Shown here: in pieces, positions 6,200-8,678 of the stretch
Layout: each line of letters begins with the position of its first letter
How positions within the stretch are numbered: position 1 is the first letter of the stretch
NCBI GenBank assembly: GCA_016210895.1
Contig: JACQTG010000191.1
Location: 1 to 8,678 of the forward strand
Direction of reading: 5' to 3'
Source: Acidobacteriota bacterium
GTDB taxonomy: Bacteria > Acidobacteriota > Terriglobia > Acidoferrales > 2-02-FULL-67-57
DNA length: 8,678 bases
Notes under the pieces: model-generated
What the model was told of the DNA's origin: nothing
Database searches by the model: none
The model's input: the letters and a program-made list of their open reading frames with translations, nothing else
Program-made: the position numbers and the translations under genes

Positions 6200-8678
6200 A
6201 TGCGCATTGCCCAAGTCTGCGTCGCGCGCCCGGTGTTCGCGGTTATGCTCATCGCCTTCCTGGTGACCCTGGGAATCTTCTCCTACCGCGACCTGGGGGT
6301 CGACCTTTTCCCCCGCGCCGATCCGGCCACCGTCTACGTTCAAGTGACCCTTCCCGGGGCCAGCCCCGAGGAGATGATCAGCAGCGTCGTCCTGCCCCTC
6401 GAGGACGCCATCTCCACGGTCAGCGGTCTGGACGAGCTGAACGTCTGGTGCTTCGAAGGCAGCGCCCGCATCATTGCCACCTTCGTGCTGGAACGCGACA
6501 TCGAAGGAGCGGCGCAGGACGTCCGCGAGAAGGTGGCCGGAGCGATGAGCCGCTTGCCGCCGGGGGTGCTTCCCCCGGTTATCCGCAAGGCCGACCCCGA
6601 CTCCGACCCCATCCTCACGGTGCTCGTCACCGGCCCCCTGAGTCGGCGGGAGTTGACCGAGATCGCCGACAAGATCGTCCGCCGCGCCCTGCAAACCGTG
6701 GAGGGAGTGGGCGAAGTGACCCTGACCGGCGATCAGGGGCGCCAGATTCGCATCCTGCTCGATGCCGAGCGCCTGACGGCCCACAACCTGACCGTCCTCG
6801 ATGTGCGGCGAGCCGTCCAGAGCGAGAACATCGAAGCCCCCGGAGGACACTTGATTCGGGGCGAGCAGGAGCTGGGTGTGCGCACCCTCGGCCGGGTCAC
6901 CTCCGCCCAGCAGTTCGCGGACATCATCGTGGCCAATCGCGGCGGCTCGCCGATCCGGCTGCGGGATGTCGCCCAGGTGGAAGATGGCGCCGAGGAACTG
7001 CGCAGTTGGTCCATGCTGGGCGGCGAAGACGTGGTGGGGGTCGAGGTGCGGCGACAATCCGGCAGCAACACGGTGCGGGTCGCCGACCGGGTCAAGGAAC
7101 GCCTGGAGGAGTTGAAACCCGAATTGCCGCCCAGCGTCGCGCTCCGGCTGGTGCAGGATACTTCGGTCTTCATCCGGGCCTCCGTCCATTCGCTTCTCGA
7201 ACACCTGGTGCTCGGCAGCCTGCTGGCGAGCCTGGTGGTGTTCTTGTTCATCCGCAACTGGCGGGCGGTGGTGATTGCGGGCCTGGCCATTCCGACCTCG
7301 ATCGTCGCCACCTTTACCCTGATGCGCTACATGGACTTCACCCTCAACAACATGACCTTGCTGGCGCTCACCCTGGCCGTCGGCATCGTCATTGACGACG
7401 CCATCATCGTCCTCGAAAACATCTTCCGCTTCCTGGAAGAGAAGAAAATGGATCGGAAGCGGGCGGCGGTCGAAGCCACACGCGAAATCGGCCTGGCGGT
7501 GATGGCCACCACACTCTCGCTGGTCATCATCTTCCTCCCCATCGCCTTCATGAGCGGCTACGCCCGGCGCTACGTGAACGAGTTTGGCTGGACGATGGCG
7601 ATGGCGATTCTCGTGTCGCTGCTGGTGAGCTTTACGCTCACGCCGATGCTGAGTTCGCGCTTCCTCCAGGTGCGCGCGAATGCGGGGCACGCGCGCTCGC
7701 GCGAGTCGAAATTCTCCCAGTTCCTGGAGAGTTTCTACCTGCGTTCACTCGCCTGGGCGCTCGACCACCGCCGCGCCATCATCCTCATCTGCGTCGTCAC
7801 CTTCTCCTCGACCTTTCTCTTCTATCGCCTGGTGGGGCGCGACTGGATTCCACCGGACGACCAGAGCGAGTTGAACGGCTCCATCAACCTCCCCGAGGGC
7901 ACGGCGCTCGACCGCACCCGCGCCACCATGATGGACATGGTGCAGAAGATCGAGGCCCTGTCCGAGGTCGACTTCGTCCAGCCTTACACCCACAGCACCT
8001 CGCACCACGGGCATCTCTACATCCGCTTGGTGGAGCCGTCGGAACGCAAGCGCTCGCACGAGGAAGTCGCCGACACCGTGCGGAATATTCTGGCGAGCTA
8101 TCACAACGTCACCTACAACATTCGCCTCCCCTCGACCCTGGGCGGGGAGATGTGGTTTCCTGTACGGGCGGTGATTCGCGGGCCGGACGTGGAGCGGCTG
8201 GTGGAGATTTCCAAGCAGGTGGCGGAGAAGATGCAGGCGTTCCCCGGCTTGGTGGACGTCAACCCGACGCTCAACTTGAACACGCCCGAGCTCCAGGTGA
8301 AAGTCGACCGGCAGCGCGCCGCCGACCTGGGCGTGCGCATGGCCGACATCTCCTCCACCGTGCGGCTGATGTTTTCCGGGCAGGATGAAATCTCGACCTA
8401 CAAGGAAGGCTCCGAGCAGTACCCGGTGACGATGCAGTTGCTGCCCGAGCAGCGGGACAACCCCGATGTGCTCGCGCGCCTGATGGTGCCCTCGGCCAAA
8501 GTCGGCCAGGCGCGTCTGGAGAGTGTGGCCACGATTGAGCGTGGTATGGGGCCGTCGTTCCTCCAGCGCTACAACCGCGAGTTCCAGGTCTCCGTCGGTG
8601 CCAACCTCGCCGCTGGCACCCCGCTCGATGCTGCCGCTGCCCACACTGTGCGCTCGGTGCGTTCCGTCGGCCTGCCGC
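6200..8678 (+). CDS. RND efflux permease, AcrB/AcrD/AcrF family (3' end outside window)
   Basis: Inner-membrane proton-driven pump subunit. The frame is open from the ATG at 6200 for 826 codons to the right edge; the family is usually about 1,020-1,080 residues, so roughly 200-250 are missing. Transmembrane helix 1 is at about 12-30, after the typical VARPVFA start. The first porter loop covers about 34-333. Helices 2-6 lie at about 338-353, 357-378, 385-408, 434-451 and 463-485, and helix 7 at about 526-545. The second porter loop runs from about 550 to the end. Helix 4 carries the proton-relay pair D399-D400 in GIVIDDAIIVLEN, as in HAE-type pumps. The second loop has an unusual histidine group (H598, H602, H603, H605). 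Helices 8-12, including the helix-10 lysine, lie outside the window. The substrate cannot be told from sequence: drugs, lipids or other hydrophobic compounds are all possible. Confidence 0.97.
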   Translation, partial: MRIAQVCVARPVFAVMLIAFLVTLGIFSYRDLGVDLFPRADPATVYVQVTLPGASPEEMISSVVLPLEDAISTVSGLDELNVWCFEGSARIIATFVLERDIEGAAQDVREKVAGAMSRLPPGVLPPVIRKADPDSDPILTVLVTGPLSRRELTEIADKIVRRALQTVEGVGEVTLTGDQGRQIRILLDAERLTAHNLTVLDVRRAVQSENIEAPGGHLIRGEQELGVRTLGRVTSAQQFADIIVANRGGSPIRLRDVAQVEDGAEELRSWSMLGGEDVVGVEVRRQSGSNTVRVADRVKERLEELKPELPPSVALRLVQDTSVFIRASVHSLLEHLVLGSLLASLVVFLFIRNWRAVVIAGLAIPTSIVATFTLMRYMDFTLNNMTLLALTLAVGIVIDDAIIVLENIFRFLEEKKMDRKRAAVEATREIGLAVMATTLSLVIIFLPIAFMSGYARRYVNEFGWTMAMAILVSLLVSFTLTPMLSSRFLQVRANAGHARSRESKFSQFLESFYLRSLAWALDHRRAIILICVVTFSSTFLFYRLVGRDWIPPDDQSELNGSINLPEGTALDRTRATMMDMVQKIEALSEVDFVQPYTHSTSHHGHLYIRLVEPSERKRSHEEVADTVRNILASYHNVTYNIRLPSTLGGEMWFPVRAVIRGPDVERLVEISKQVAEKMQAFPGLVDVNPTLNLNTPELQVKVDRQRAADLGVRMADISSTVRLMFSGQDEISTYKEGSEQYPVTMQLLPEQRDNPDVLARLMVPSAKVGQARLESVATIERGMGPSFLQRYNREFQVSVGANLAAGTPLDAAAAHTVRSVRSVGLP

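Noticed and set aside
4952..7690. A 912-codon open frame on the minus strand, antisense to the adaptor and permease genes
   Set aside because: Its translation is low-complexity (rich in H, G, R, D and Q) with no recognisable domain. It lies opposite two genes with clear family motifs and crosses their boundary. Long antisense frames are expected opposite GC-rich genes with strong third-position bias.

Overview
This is a GC-rich window (clearly above 60% G+C by eye, with strong G/C preference at third codon positions). It has the look of an Acidobacteriota-type or similar Gram-negative environmental bacterium. That placement is an inference from the gene content: a FecR-like domain joined to choice-of-anchor D and IPT/TIG repeats in one secreted protein, next to an RND efflux pair. 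No RNA gene, mobile element or CRISPR array is visible.

Layout. (1) Positions 4591 down to the left edge hold one very large minus-strand gene that stays open for 1,530 codons and leaves the window unfinished. It encodes a secreted modular protein: signal peptide, FecR-like domain, Ig-like stretches, a probable NTF2-like domain, one choice-of-anchor D (HYDIN/ASPM-like) repeat, two IPT/TIG domains, then five more choice-of-anchor D repeats. (2) Positions 4592-4960 are a divergent intergenic region. It has a good sigma-70-type promoter for the minus-strand gene, a weaker extended -10 promoter for the plus-strand genes, an inverted repeat between them, a possible folded leader RNA, and a chain of tiny upstream ORFs joined by ATGA overlaps. 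(3) Positions 4961-6187 (+) encode an RND periplasmic adaptor (membrane fusion protein). (4) Positions 6200 to the right edge (+) encode the first 826 residues of an AcrB-family RND permease, separated from the adaptor by 12 bases and with its own Shine-Dalgarno sequence.

How they work together. The adaptor and permease form an operon for two parts of a tripartite efflux pump. The outer-membrane channel gene is not in the window. The FecR/choice-of-anchor D protein is transcribed in the opposite direction from the shared intergenic region. Nothing in its sequence links it functionally to the pump, so shared regulation is only a possibility.

The most unusual parts are the domain combination of the giant secreted protein, signs of recent repeat duplication at DNA level in its C-terminal array, its unexpectedly cysteine-rich last visible repeat, and the intergenic leader structures. 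I do not see clear evidence of a wholly new multi-gene system.
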